Assembly (NCBI GenBank): GCA_048594975.1 | Contig: JBMDXQ010000101.1 | Coordinates: forward strand, 62,001 to 126,000 | Direction of reading: 5' to 3' | DNA from: JBMDXB01 sp048594975 | GTDB taxonomy: Bacteria; Acidobacteriota; Vicinamibacteria; Vicinamibacterales; 2-12-FULL-66-21 | DNA length: 64,000 nt | Shown: positions 48,933-58,432 of the stretch, in pieces | How positions within the stretch are numbered: the first letter of the stretch is position 1 | Layout: each line of letters begins with the position of its first letter | Made by a program: the position numbers and the translations under genes | Notes under the pieces: model-generated | What the model saw: only the letters and a program-made list of their open reading frames with translations | Database searches by the model: none | Told to the model about the DNA's origin: nothing

Positions 48933-51431
48933 ATGCAGCTTGGAACCCTGAAAGCACTCGAGTTCGATCGAATCGTCGATGCCGTCTGCCGGTTCGCGCA
49001 GACGCCGACCGGTTCGGCACGACTCGCGCGCCTCCACCCGCTCGTGGATGCCCAGGCCGTCGCCGACGCACTTGCCGCCACGGCCGAGGCCGCGCGGTTC
49101 CTTGGCGACGGTCAGATTTCGCTCGATGCACCTGTCGATCTGGAAACGGCGCTCGATGCGTTGGCGGTGGAAGGGCGCGCGCTCGAGCCGGGGCAGCTGC
49201 TGGGGCTGGCGACTTTCCTCGCGTCGGTCGGAGCCACGTGTGTCGCCATTCGCCTGGCGCGCTCGGCGTTTCCGATCCTGCGGCGCCTCGCGGACTCGGC
49301 AGCGTCGTTCGACCAGGAGATCGCCGACATCCGTCGCAAGATCGATCCCTCCGGCGAGGTGGCCGACGAGGCCAGCGCCGAGTTGAAGGCACTGCGGGAC
49401 CGGCTGCGCAAACAGCGGGCGCGCCTGCGGGGCACCCTGGAGTCGTACCTGCGCGGCAAGGACACGGCCAAGTACCTTCAGCAGCAGATCGTCACGGATC
49501 GCAACGGCCGCTTCGTGCTCGTCGTGCGCGCGGAGCATCGCACCGCCATTCCCGGCATCGTGCACGGCGCCTCGGGCAGCGGCGCGAGCCTCTACCTCGA
49601 GCCGCTCAGCACCGTCGAGATCAACAACGACATCGTTGCGCTCGAACAGGAGGAGGCGGAGGAGGTGCGGCGCATCCTTCTCGCGCTCTCGGATCAGTTC
49701 CGTCGGCGCGCCGTCGACCTGCAGCACAGCGTCGCCGCCGCCACCGGCCTCGACGAGCTGCAGGCGCGGGCGCAGTTCTCGCTGATGGTCGACGGCGTGC
49801 AGCCGGCGATCGCGGCCGACGGCCGCCTCGAACTGCGCGCGGCGCGGCACCCCTTGCTGATTGGCGCCGTGCGGCGGACGCTCGACGCCGAGGTAGACGG
49901 CGGCGCGCAGCAGGGAGTGGCAGGCAGCACTGCGGCGAATGAGCATGCGGTACTGGTTCCGGATCCCGGAGCACGGTCCCTCGATCCCGGGACGGCGCCC
50001 GTACCCGTCGACATCCTCGTCGTGCCGCCGACGGGCGTGCTGGTCATCACCGGGCCGAACACGGGGGGCAAGACGGTGGCGCTCAAGACGGCGGGGCTGC
50101 TGTCACTCATGGCGCAGGCGGGACTGCTGATCCCGGCCGCGGGCGGATCGCAGATCCCGGTCTTCCGCTCGGTTTTCGCCGACATCGGCGACGAGCAGTC
50201 GATCGCCGCGAACCTCAGCACCTTCTCCGCGCACATTGCCAACGTCGTGTCGATGGACCGCTCGCTCGCGCTGCCGTCGCTCGTCCTGCTCGACGAGGCA
50301 GGCGCCGGCACCGACCCGAACGAGGGTGGCGCGCTCGCCATGGCGATCATCGATCACTTCCGCCGGCGCGGCGCAACGGTCCTGGCGACGACCCACTACG
50401 ACGTGCTGAAGACTTATGCGTCCACGACGGAGGGGGTCGTGGCCGCCGGATTCGGCTTCGATCCGGAGACGTTCGCGCCGACCTACCGCCTGAACTACGG
50501 CTCGCCGGGAAGCAGCCTGGCGCTGGAGATCGCCGCCCGGCTCGGCATGCCGGACACGGTGATCGAGCAGGCGTGCGCGCACCGCACGGCCCGGGAGGCG
50601 CAGCTCGCCGCGCACCTGGCCCGCATCGACAAGGACGTGCAGGCGCTCGAGCACGACCGCCGGCTGGCGGCCCGTGAACGTGAGACGCTCGCCGAGGCGG
50701 CTACGAAGCTGCAGGCGCGGGAGCACGAGCTCAGGAACCGGGAAGAGACGTTCCGCCGGCGGATGGACGAGAAGATCGAGGAGCGGCTGCGCGAAGCGCG
50801 TCGCGAAATCGACGCGGTCGTGGATGCCGTCAAGGCGCGCGCCGGTCGGCTGATTCCCACCGGCCAGACGGGCGCGGCGCGCGCCGAGGCGCGGTCGGCG
50901 ATCGAGGCGATCGGCGAGCGGCTGCGGGAGGGCGCCTCGCGCCCCGAGCCGGCGGCGACACCGCCGGCCGTCGTGGGCCGGCCTGCGGCGGCCGGAGACC
51001 GCGTGCTCGTCGGCGGGCTGGGTCTCGAGGGAATCGTGCAGGCAATCCACGATCGCGAGGCGGAGGTCGACGTGCGCGGAAAACGGCTGCGCGCGCGCCT
51101 CGACGAGCTGCGCGTCCTGGCGGGACCCACGGCGTCTCAGCCGGCGCGCGTCCGCGTGCAGATCGATCTGCAGCCGCGCGACGGCGCGACGACCGAGCTC
51201 AACGTCATCGGCTGCAATGTCGACGAAGCGCTGACGCGGCTCGAGAAGTTCCTGGACGAGGCGCTGGTCACCGACACGAAGACGCTGCGGATCATCCACG
51301 GGTATGGCACGGGCCAGCTGCGGCGTGCCGTGGGGGAGTTCCTGAGGACACACCCGATCGTCGCCGGGTTCCACCCGGCCCCTGAGAACCAGGGCGCCGG
51401 AGGCGCGACGATTGTGGAGCTCAAGGAATAA
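48933..51431 (+). CDS. mutS2: Endonuclease MutS2
   Basis: 832 residues. Lever/clamp helices in the first 350 residues, the MutS ATPase with ITGPNTGGKTVALKTAGLL (Walker A), SLVLLDEAGAGTDPNEGGALA (Walker B/signature) and ATTHYDVLK, a long coiled coil (about 530-650), a KOW-like segment (AAGDRVLVGGLGLEGIVQAI) and a C-terminal Smr domain (LDEALVTDTKTLRIIHGYGTGQLRRAV). In other bacteria MutS2 suppresses recombination or rescues collided ribosomes. A TATAGT lies in the gap after larB. Confidence 0.96.
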   Translation: MQLGTLKALEFDRIVDAVCRFAQTPTGSARLARLHPLVDAQAVADALAATAEAARFLGDGQISLDAPVDLETALDALAVEGRALEPGQLLGLATFLASVGATCVAIRLARSAFPILRRLADSAASFDQEIADIRRKIDPSGEVADEASAELKALRDRLRKQRARLRGTLESYLRGKDTAKYLQQQIVTDRNGRFVLVVRAEHRTAIPGIVHGASGSGASLYLEPLSTVEINNDIVALEQEEAEEVRRILLALSDQFRRRAVDLQHSVAAATGLDELQARAQFSLMVDGVQPAIAADGRLELRAARHPLLIGAVRRTLDAEVDGGAQQGVAGSTAANEHAVLVPDPGARSLDPGTAPVPVDILVVPPTGVLVITGPNTGGKTVALKTAGLLSLMAQAGLLIPAAGGSQIPVFRSVFADIGDEQSIAANLSTFSAHIANVVSMDRSLALPSLVLLDEAGAGTDPNEGGALAMAIIDHFRRRGATVLATTHYDVLKTYASTTEGVVAAGFGFDPETFAPTYRLNYGSPGSSLALEIAARLGMPDTVIEQACAHRTAREAQLAAHLARIDKDVQALEHDRRLAARERETLAEAATKLQAREHELRNREETFRRRMDEKIEERLREARREIDAVVDAVKARAGRLIPTGQTGAARAEARSAIEAIGERLREGASRPEPAATPPAVVGRPAAAGDRVLVGGLGLEGIVQAIHDREAEVDVRGKRLRARLDELRVLAGPTASQPARVRVQIDLQPRDGATTELNVIGCNVDEALTRLEKFLDEALVTDTKTLRIIHGYGTGQLRRAVGEFLRTHPIVAGFHPAPENQGAGGATIVELKE

Positions 51432-51522
51432 GTTCGTTACGGTTTGTCGATTCGGCATCGGCAATCCGCAATCGCCAATCCGTCAAACGACGGTCCGCAC
51501 TCGACGATCCGCAAGCAGACCG

Positions 51523-53289
51523 ATGCCACTCTTCCCCGCCTCCTTCATCGACGACCTGAAGTCGCGCTGCGACATCGTGCAGGTCGTGCAGGAGCGCGTG
51601 CCGCTGCGGCGGAGCGGAACCGCCTGGAAGGGGCTCTGCCCGTTCCACGGGGAGAAGACGCCGTCCTTCCACGTGAATGGTGACAAGGGGTTCTTCCACT
51701 GCTTCGGCTGCGGGGTGGGTGGCGACGTCATCAAGTTCGTCGAGCTGTTCGACAAGACGACCTTTCCCGAAGCGGTCCGCCAGCTCGCAGCTCGCGCCGG
51801 CCTGCCGGTTCCGGAACCCCAGGACGCGCGCGACGATGCTGAAGGCCAGCGTGATCGCGAGGCGCTGCTGCAGGCGCACGAGGTCGCCGCGGCATGGTTC
51901 CGCGAGCAGCTCGCCAGCCCCTCGGGGACAGTCGCCCGGCGCCAGCTGCAGCAGCGCGCGGTCGGGGCGGCCCTCATCGAGCAGCTGGGTATCGGTTACG
52001 CCCCCGCCGGACGGGAGGCCCTCAAGACGCGCCTTCTGCAGGAGGGGTTCACCCTCGAGCTGCTCACCCGAAGCGGCCTGGTCGTCCAGCGCGACGACGG
52101 CACGGCCATCGACAGGTTCCGCAACCGCCTGATGATCCCGATTTGCCGGGACAGCGGCGCGGTCGTCGCGTTCGGCGGCCGGGCGATGGAGGAAGGGCAG
52201 CAGCCGAAGTACCTGAATTCACCCGAGACGGCGATTTACGTCAAAGGACGGACGCTCTACGGGCTGCACCTGGCCAAGGAGTCCATCGCCAGGGGGAAGT
52301 ATGCGGTCATGGTCGAGGGCTACTTCGACCTCGCCCAGGCCATCCACGCGGGGATCACCAACGTCGTCGCGTCCTCGGGGACGGCCCTGACGCCGGCCCA
52401 GGCGCGGCTGATGAAACGATTCGCGTCGAAGGTCGTCCTCAGCTTCGATCCCGATGCCGCCGGCCAGGGGGCGGCCGCGCGATCGTCGGAACTGCTGGTC
52501 GCAGAAGGCTTCCAGGTCAACGTCGCCATGCTGCCGCCGGGGGATGATCCCGATAACTTCATTCGAAAGCGCGGGGGCGCCGCGTACCAGGACCTGTTAC
52601 GGCACTCGCGGCCGTATCTCGATTACCTGCTGGACCGGGTCGCTGGCGAGCACGACTTTTCGAAGGACGACAGCCGGCGGGAGTTCCTGGCGCGAATGTT
52701 GACGGTCGCCGCCCGGATTCCCGACGCGGCCGCCCGTGACCAGTTCGCCGACCGGCTGGCGCACAAGGCCCGGATTACGGAAGAGGTGTTTCGGGCGGAG
52801 ATCCGGAGGGCAGCCGTGCAGCGGCAGACTGTCATCGACGAGCGACGCCTCCCCTCCCCGGGACAGGTCAAGCCGGCAGAGCGGGGGCTGATCTGGGCGC
52901 TGGTGCGGGACCCCGGCAGCGGCGCGCCGGCGGTCGCCGAGCTCGATGACGAGGACCTCGAGGGACTGCCGACCCGCGGCATTCTCGAACAGGCGCGATC
53001 TCTGCAGGGATACCCGGTGGAGTCCATCCCGGAGGCGCTGCGGGAGCGTCTAAGTAGTGGAGAAGCCGGGCTGGTGGACGACATCTGCCGGCAGGATTCC
53101 GCCCCCGCCGACCCCGCCGATTGCGTCCGGGCGCTCAAGAGAATCCGGTTCGATCGCGAGCGCGCCAGTGTGCAGCGCGAGATCGACCGGCTGCAGGAGC
53201 AGGGCGGCGGCTTCGACGACCGGATCGTGGCCCTGTGGGACAGGAAGAAGGACCTGCTCCAGCGGATCGAGGCGCTGATGGGCAGTTAA
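51523..53289 (+). CDS. dnaG: DNA primase
   Basis: 588 residues from ATG 51523 (MPLFPASFIDDLKSRCDIVQVV). The zinc-binding domain is CPFHGEKTPSFHVNGDKGFFHCFGCG (CHC2 type). The TOPRIM core has MVEGYFDLAQ (Glu) and LSFDPDAAGQGAA (Asp-x-Asp). The C-terminal helical region would contact DnaB. It synthesises RNA primers. It is followed after 31 bp by rpoD, the conserved dnaG-rpoD order. The 91-bp gap before it has short AATCCGC-type words. Confidence 0.97.
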   Translation: MPLFPASFIDDLKSRCDIVQVVQERVPLRRSGTAWKGLCPFHGEKTPSFHVNGDKGFFHCFGCGVGGDVIKFVELFDKTTFPEAVRQLAARAGLPVPEPQDARDDAEGQRDREALLQAHEVAAAWFREQLASPSGTVARRQLQQRAVGAALIEQLGIGYAPAGREALKTRLLQEGFTLELLTRSGLVVQRDDGTAIDRFRNRLMIPICRDSGAVVAFGGRAMEEGQQPKYLNSPETAIYVKGRTLYGLHLAKESIARGKYAVMVEGYFDLAQAIHAGITNVVASSGTALTPAQARLMKRFASKVVLSFDPDAAGQGAAARSSELLVAEGFQVNVAMLPPGDDPDNFIRKRGGAAYQDLLRHSRPYLDYLLDRVAGEHDFSKDDSRREFLARMLTVAARIPDAAARDQFADRLAHKARITEEVFRAEIRRAAVQRQTVIDERRLPSPGQVKPAERGLIWALVRDPGSGAPAVAELDDEDLEGLPTRGILEQARSLQGYPVESIPEALRERLSSGEAGLVDDICRQDSAPADPADCVRALKRIRFDRERASVQREIDRLQEQGGGFDDRIVALWDRKKDLLQRIEALMGS

Positions 53290-53320
53290 GGATGAGACGC
53301 GCGGTTTCAGGAGGACGACG

Positions 53321-55030
<1,710 letters not shown>

Positions 55031-55163
55031 GGGGTTCCCGGGGTTCCAGGGTTCCGTGGGGTCCAGGGTTCCGAGGTTCTCAGGGGGTTCTGACCGATTG
55101 CAGAAGTTTCCCGGGAACCGTCGGGACCCCGGGAACCCCGGAACCGCGGAACCGCGGAACCGC
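55031..55163. repeat. GGTTCC/GGAACC word palindrome
   Basis: The left half is a run of GGTTCC words after the rpoD stop (including CCGGGGTTCC), and the right half a run of GGAACC words (including GGAACCCCGG and three GCGGAACC units). The two halves are complementary over stretches of ten or more bases around a spacer of about 30 bp. It fills the gap between rpoD and the tRNA. Confidence 0.8.
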
Positions 55164-55180
55164 ATGGTACACTCCGTGGC

Positions 55181-55256
55181 GGGCCCATAGCTCAGCGGTC
55201 AGAGCCGCCGGCTCATAACCGGCCTGTCCCAGGTTCGAATCCTGGTGGGCCCACCA
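55181..55256 (+). tRNA. tRNA with CAU anticodon, probably tRNA-Ile2
   Basis: 76 nt with encoded CCA. Acceptor stem GGGCCCA/TGGGCCC, D arm GCTC-AGCGGTCA-GAGC, anticodon arm GCCGG-CTCATAA-CCGGC, T arm CCAGG-TTCGAAT-CCTGG. The 1-72 pair is G-C and the anticodon stem lacks three G-C pairs of the initiator type, so it is not the initiator. C4-G69 and C5-G68, the pairs recognised by TilS in E. coli tRNA-Ile2, are present, which favours lysidine-modified tRNA-Ile over elongator Met. Confidence 0.93.
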
Positions 55257-55260
55257 TGCG

Positions 55261-55282
55261 CCCCGCGCGACCGTTCGCGGGG
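55261..55282 (+). terminator. Stem-loop after the tRNA
   Basis: CCCCGCG (55261-55267) pairs with CGCGGGG (55276-55282) around an 8-nt loop, five bases after the tRNA CCA. No T-run follows, so it may be a processing or Rho-assisted end rather than a true intrinsic terminator. Confidence 0.4.
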
Positions 55283-55288
55283 CGGAGT

Positions 55289-55369
55289 AAGTCAGAAGTA
55301 AGAACTCAGAACTCAGAAGACCGGGTTCGTCGCGCTGCGTTCTTGCTTCTGAGTTCTTCGCTCTGACTT
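55289..55369. repeat. AGAACTCAGA word palindrome
   Basis: AAGTCAGA (55289-55296) pairs with TCTGACTT (55362-55369), and the inner AAGAACTCAGAACTCAGAAG pairs with CTTCTGAGTTCTT. The whole gap between the tRNA and the next gene is therefore one long imperfect hairpin built from ACTCAGA words. Confidence 0.8.
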
Positions 55370-55374
55370 TCTTG

Positions 55375-56103
55375 ATGCACGCCGATCTCCAACACCTGAT
55401 CCATCTCCAGGAACTCGACCTTGCCGCCGAGCGCGACCGGCGCCGCGTCTCCGACATCCCCGCCGCCAGCCAGGCACTCGACGAACGCCTCGTCGCCGCC
55501 ACCGCCGCGCTGGACGCCGCCAGGCAGCGCCTCGCCGTCAACCAGGCGGCGCGCCGCGAGATCGACCGGCAGCTCGCCACGGTCCAGTCGCGCCTCGACA
55601 AGTTCAAGAATCAGCTCATGGAGGTGAAGACCAACAAGGAATACCAGGCGATGCAGAAGGAGATGGCGGTCGCCGAGGAGGAGATCAGCGCGCACGAGAC
55701 CCGCATGCTCGAGCGGATGGAGGAAGCCGACGAGATCGCGCGCGATCTGAAGGCGGCCGAAGCGGCGCTGAAACACGAAAAGGCAGCGGTCGGCGCCGAA
55801 CGAGCGGCGCTCGAAGAAGAGCGCGCCACCGCCGCGCGCGACCTCGAGAAGGTCCTTGCCGAGCGCGCGGCCGTCACCTCGCAGATGTCGCGCGAGGCGC
55901 TGGCGCTGTTCGAGCGGCTGGCGCAGGGGCGCAAGGGCGTCGCGGTCGCGGAAGCGCGCGACGGCCTTTGCACCGTCTGTCACGTGCGGCTGCGGCCGCA
56001 GGTGTTCAACGACGTCCGGCGCAACGACAGCCTGATTCAGTGCGAGAGCTGCTCGCGCATCCTCTATTTCGTCCCCGCGCCAACGACCCAGGCGTCATCA
56101 TGA
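55375..56103 (+). CDS. Coiled-coil protein with C4-type zinc ribbon
   Basis: 242 residues from ATG 55375. Two long helices (about 10-180) form an antiparallel coiled coil (DKFKNQLMEVKTNKEYQAMQKEM is a conserved segment), and the C-terminus has a zinc ribbon with CTVCHVRL and CESCSRILYF. The family (zf-RING_7, YbgI-neighbour type) is widespread and probably binds nucleic acid or a partner enzyme; its role is unproven. It stands between the tRNA and RNase HI with word palindromes on both sides. Confidence 0.85.
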   Translation: MHADLQHLIHLQELDLAAERDRRRVSDIPAASQALDERLVAATAALDAARQRLAVNQAARREIDRQLATVQSRLDKFKNQLMEVKTNKEYQAMQKEMAVAEEEISAHETRMLERMEEADEIARDLKAAEAALKHEKAAVGAERAALEEERATAARDLEKVLAERAAVTSQMSREALALFERLAQGRKGVAVAEARDGLCTVCHVRLRPQVFNDVRRNDSLIQCESCSRILYFVPAPTTQASS

Positions 56104-56106
56104 CGG

Positions 56107-56227
56107 TGTCAATGTCGAATGCTGAATGCTGAATCACTGAGCGCATTCTCTCATTCGTCATCTGTCTCTTGTCCTTCCTGACTCGCCACTCCGCTCGGCA
56201 TTCAGCATTCAGCCTTCAGCCTTGACA
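56107..56227. repeat. GAATGCT word palindrome
   Basis: TGTCAA (56107-56112) pairs with TTGACA (56222-56227). The next words GAATGCTGAATGCTGAAT (56117-56134) are complementary to ATTCAGCATTC (56200-56210) and the CAG/TTCAGC words after it. The right arm runs up to the RNase HI start codon. Confidence 0.8.
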
Positions 56228-56233
56228 CGCGTC

Positions 56234-56671
56234 ATGATCATTGCCTACATCGATGGTGGCGCCCGCGGCAACCCGGGACCGGCGGGCTACGGCGTGCGGA
56301 TCGAGCGGGCGGACGGGACGGTGCTCGCGGAGCTGCACGGCGGGCTGGGGGTCGCCACCAACAACGTCGCCGAGTACCACGGACTGCTGGCGGCGCTGCA
56401 ATGGGCGGTCGACCACGGCGAGCGGGAGGTCCTCGTCCGCGCCGACTCGGAGCTGCTGGTCCGGCAGATGCGGGGCGAGTACCGCGTAAAGCACCCCGGC
56501 CTGCAGCCGCTCTCCGTCCGGGCGCGCCTACTCGTGATGCACCTCGATTCGGTCACCTTCGAACACGTCCGCCGCGAACTCAACCGGGACGCCGACCGCC
56601 TGTCGAACGTGGGCATGGACGAAGCCGAGGCCGTGCTGCGCCGCCAGCAGCCCGGTTCCGAGACCAGCTAG
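56234..56671 (+). CDS. rnhA: Ribonuclease HI
   Basis: 145 residues from ATG 56234 (TTG 56222 would add four). The four acidic active-site residues are visible: AYIDGGARGNPGPAGYG (Asp), NNVAEYHGLLAAL (Glu), LVRADSELLVRQM (Asp) and ELNRDADRLSNVGMDEA (Asp). It cuts the RNA strand of RNA-DNA hybrids. Short form without the E. coli basic protrusion, as in other RnhA of this subgroup. The start codon lies at the edge of a word palindrome. Confidence 0.93.
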   Translation: MIIAYIDGGARGNPGPAGYGVRIERADGTVLAELHGGLGVATNNVAEYHGLLAALQWAVDHGEREVLVRADSELLVRQMRGEYRVKHPGLQPLSVRARLLVMHLDSVTFEHVRRELNRDADRLSNVGMDEAEAVLRRQQPGSETS

Positions 56672-56701
56672 TCGAGTCCAGGCCCTTGGTCGTGCCCGGG
56701 G

Positions 56702-57487
56702 TCAGGCTGTCGCGCTCCCGCCCGCCCTGATGATCCCGGCCATCCGGCCGGCCGCCGGTCCACTGGCACGGGAGGAGTGAAAGATGTCCGGCCGGCACCG
56801 GGTGCAGAGGCCGGACACGTGGATAGCGTCAGCCGGGACGCCCGATCGCGCCAGCTGATCGCGGTTCGCGCACGCGAGATCGAAGTGCGGGCGTCCGCGC
56901 CGACCAGGAGCGAACCAGCGCGCGATATCGGAGCGGGCGTGACCGGCGGCGGCGAACGCCTCGACGACCTCCGGGCCCATCTCGCCGCAGCACGAGCCGA
57001 GAGCCGGGCCGATCGCGGCCACCAGGTCTGCCGCGTCGGTCCCGAACGCTTCCTGCATGGCGTGGACGGCGGCGCTCGCCACGTTCTGCAGCGTTCCCCG
57101 CCACCCTGCATGCGCCGCGGCCACGGCGGCGTGCCGGCGATCGGCGAGCAGGATGGGCGCGCAGTCGGCGACGCGCACCACGACCGCCGCATCCGGATCA
57201 TCGCTGACCACGATGTCGGCGTGCGGAAGATCGCCGACCGCAGATCCACGCCGCACCACGGCGACGCCGCGGCCGTGAACCTGTCGCAGCAGCCGTATCG
57301 CGCCGGCGGCAACGCCCATCACCTCCCCGACCCGCCGCCACTCCTCAGGGTCGTCGCGCAGCTGCACGCTGGCCGTCGTCCACAGGTGGGTGGCGAACGT
57401 CGCGAGAGGCCGGCAGCGCAACACTAGCCCGGGCGTGGCTTGCGCCCATTCGAAAGCGCCGGTAGGCTGGGGTGGAGCGATGAGCAT
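56702..57487 (-). CDS. pgeF: Peptidoglycan editing factor PgeF (YfiH, laccase-domain family)
   Basis: About 261 residues from ATG 57487; other starts are possible. Family motifs: LLRQVHGRGV, VRVADCAPILLADRR, VAAAHAGWRGTLQNVASAAV, and AIGPALGSCCGEMGPEVVEAF, which supply the His/Cys metal site. PgeF removes L-Ser wrongly put in place of L-Ala in muropeptides. The start overlaps the divergent acpS start by 8 bp, so one of the two may begin slightly further in. Confidence 0.88.
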   Translation of the reverse strand: MLIAPPQPTGAFEWAQATPGLVLRCRPLATFATHLWTTASVQLRDDPEEWRRVGEVMGVAAGAIRLLRQVHGRGVAVVRRGSAVGDLPHADIVVSDDPDAAVVVRVADCAPILLADRRHAAVAAAHAGWRGTLQNVASAAVHAMQEAFGTDAADLVAAIGPALGSCCGEMGPEVVEAFAAAGHARSDIARWFAPGRRGRPHFDLACANRDQLARSGVPADAIHVSGLCTRCRPDIFHSSRASGPAAGRMAGIIRAGGSATA

Positions 57488-57860
57488 CGTCGGTCTCGGC
57501 TTCGACGTCACGGACATCCCGCGCGTCGCGGACATCCTCCGGCGCTACGGCGATCATTTCCTCCGCCGCGCCTTCACCGAGCACGAGATTGCCTATTGTA
57601 CGCGGCGGCGGAACCCCGCTCCGCACCTGGCGGGCCGCTTCGCGGCGAAAGAGGCGGCGATGAAAGCGCTGGGCACCGGGCATTCCCGCGGCGTCACCTG
57701 GAAGGACGTGGAAGTGTTCCGGATTGCCGGCCCTCCCGAGCTGCGGCTGCACGGCGAGGCGGGCCGCATCGCCGAGCACATGCGCGTGCGGCGCACCCTC
57801 CTGACGATTTCCCATTCCGACCTGCTGGCGATGGCGCAGGTGCTCCTGCTGTCCGAGTAA
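57480..57860 (+). CDS. acpS: Holo-[acyl-carrier-protein] synthase
   Basis: 126 residues from ATG 57480 with GGTGGAG upstream. The 4'-phosphopantetheinyl transferase motifs are GLGFDVTDIPRVADIL (metal Asp) and GRFAAKEAAMKALGTG (metal Glu and catalytic Lys). It transfers phosphopantetheine from CoA to apo-ACP. Length is typical of AcpS trimers. The following 254 bp (57861-58114) hold no gene that I can support; they are GC-rich with short dyads. Confidence 0.94.
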   Translation: MSIVGLGFDVTDIPRVADILRRYGDHFLRRAFTEHEIAYCTRRRNPAPHLAGRFAAKEAAMKALGTGHSRGVTWKDVEVFRIAGPPELRLHGEAGRIAEHMRVRRTLLTISHSDLLAMAQVLLLSE

Positions 57861-58114
57861 CGGACGGGCAGGCCGGGCAACGAGGGTTGCCCGCACCCGG
57901 CGCCGCGACGACGGGCGTCGACGCGCGCCCCGGTACGAGGCGCGGCAACCGCGGTTCTCACGGCCCGGGGCGGCACGGATCGCGTGCCGCGGCGCGCTGC
58001 CGGGAAGATCCACGCGCGCCGTCACTTGTCCCGCCGCGCCGCGTCACGCCGGCACGGCGCGGGCGTTGCTCCGCGGATGGGGGCAGCGCCCGCCAGCGCG
58101 CCGAGGAGCACGTG

Positions 58115-58414
58115 ATGGTGATCAAGATCGTTCCGAACGACAAGGGCAACCCGCCGGGAAAGCTCGCCGATGCCGAGCTCCATTTCACGACCGGCACGCT
58201 CGAGGGATTGAAGCTGATTGGCTTTGCGGTCTGGGAACGGAAGACAGGCAACGGCCGGAACGTCACGTTCCCGGCGCGTCAGTACTCGGTGAACGGCGAG
58301 CGCCGGAGCTTCGCGCTGCTGCGCCCCATCGCCGACGCGACATCGCAGGACCGCATCCGCGACATGATCCTGCAGGCCTACGCGGAGTTCGAGGGAGCGG
58401 CGGCGACGGCCTAG
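58115..58414 (+). CDS. Small conserved protein with SpoVG-like pattern
   Basis: 99 residues from ATG 58115 with GAGGAG upstream. The pattern 'LKLIGFAVWERKTGNGRNVTFPARQ...NGERRSFALLRPI...QDRIRDMILQAYAEFE' follows the SpoVG layout: a strand leading to a V/W-E turn, a 'G..V.FPARQ' strand, 'NGE.R.F..L.PI', then a helix ending in an aromatic residue and acidic residues. SpoVG binds RNA or DNA and affects division and virulence genes. Homology is inferred from this pattern only. It is convergent with the radical SAM gene near the fts cluster. Confidence 0.65.
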   Translation: MVIKIVPNDKGNPPGKLADAELHFTTGTLEGLKLIGFAVWERKTGNGRNVTFPARQYSVNGERRSFALLRPIADATSQDRIRDMILQAYAEFEGAAATA

Positions 58415-58432
58415 GCCGCCCCACCGCCCGCG

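Noticed and set aside
57861..58114. Possible coding or RNA gene between acpS and the SpoVG-like gene.
   Set aside because: Only short GC dyads are present. No terminator with a T-run, tRNA shape or family motif is visible.
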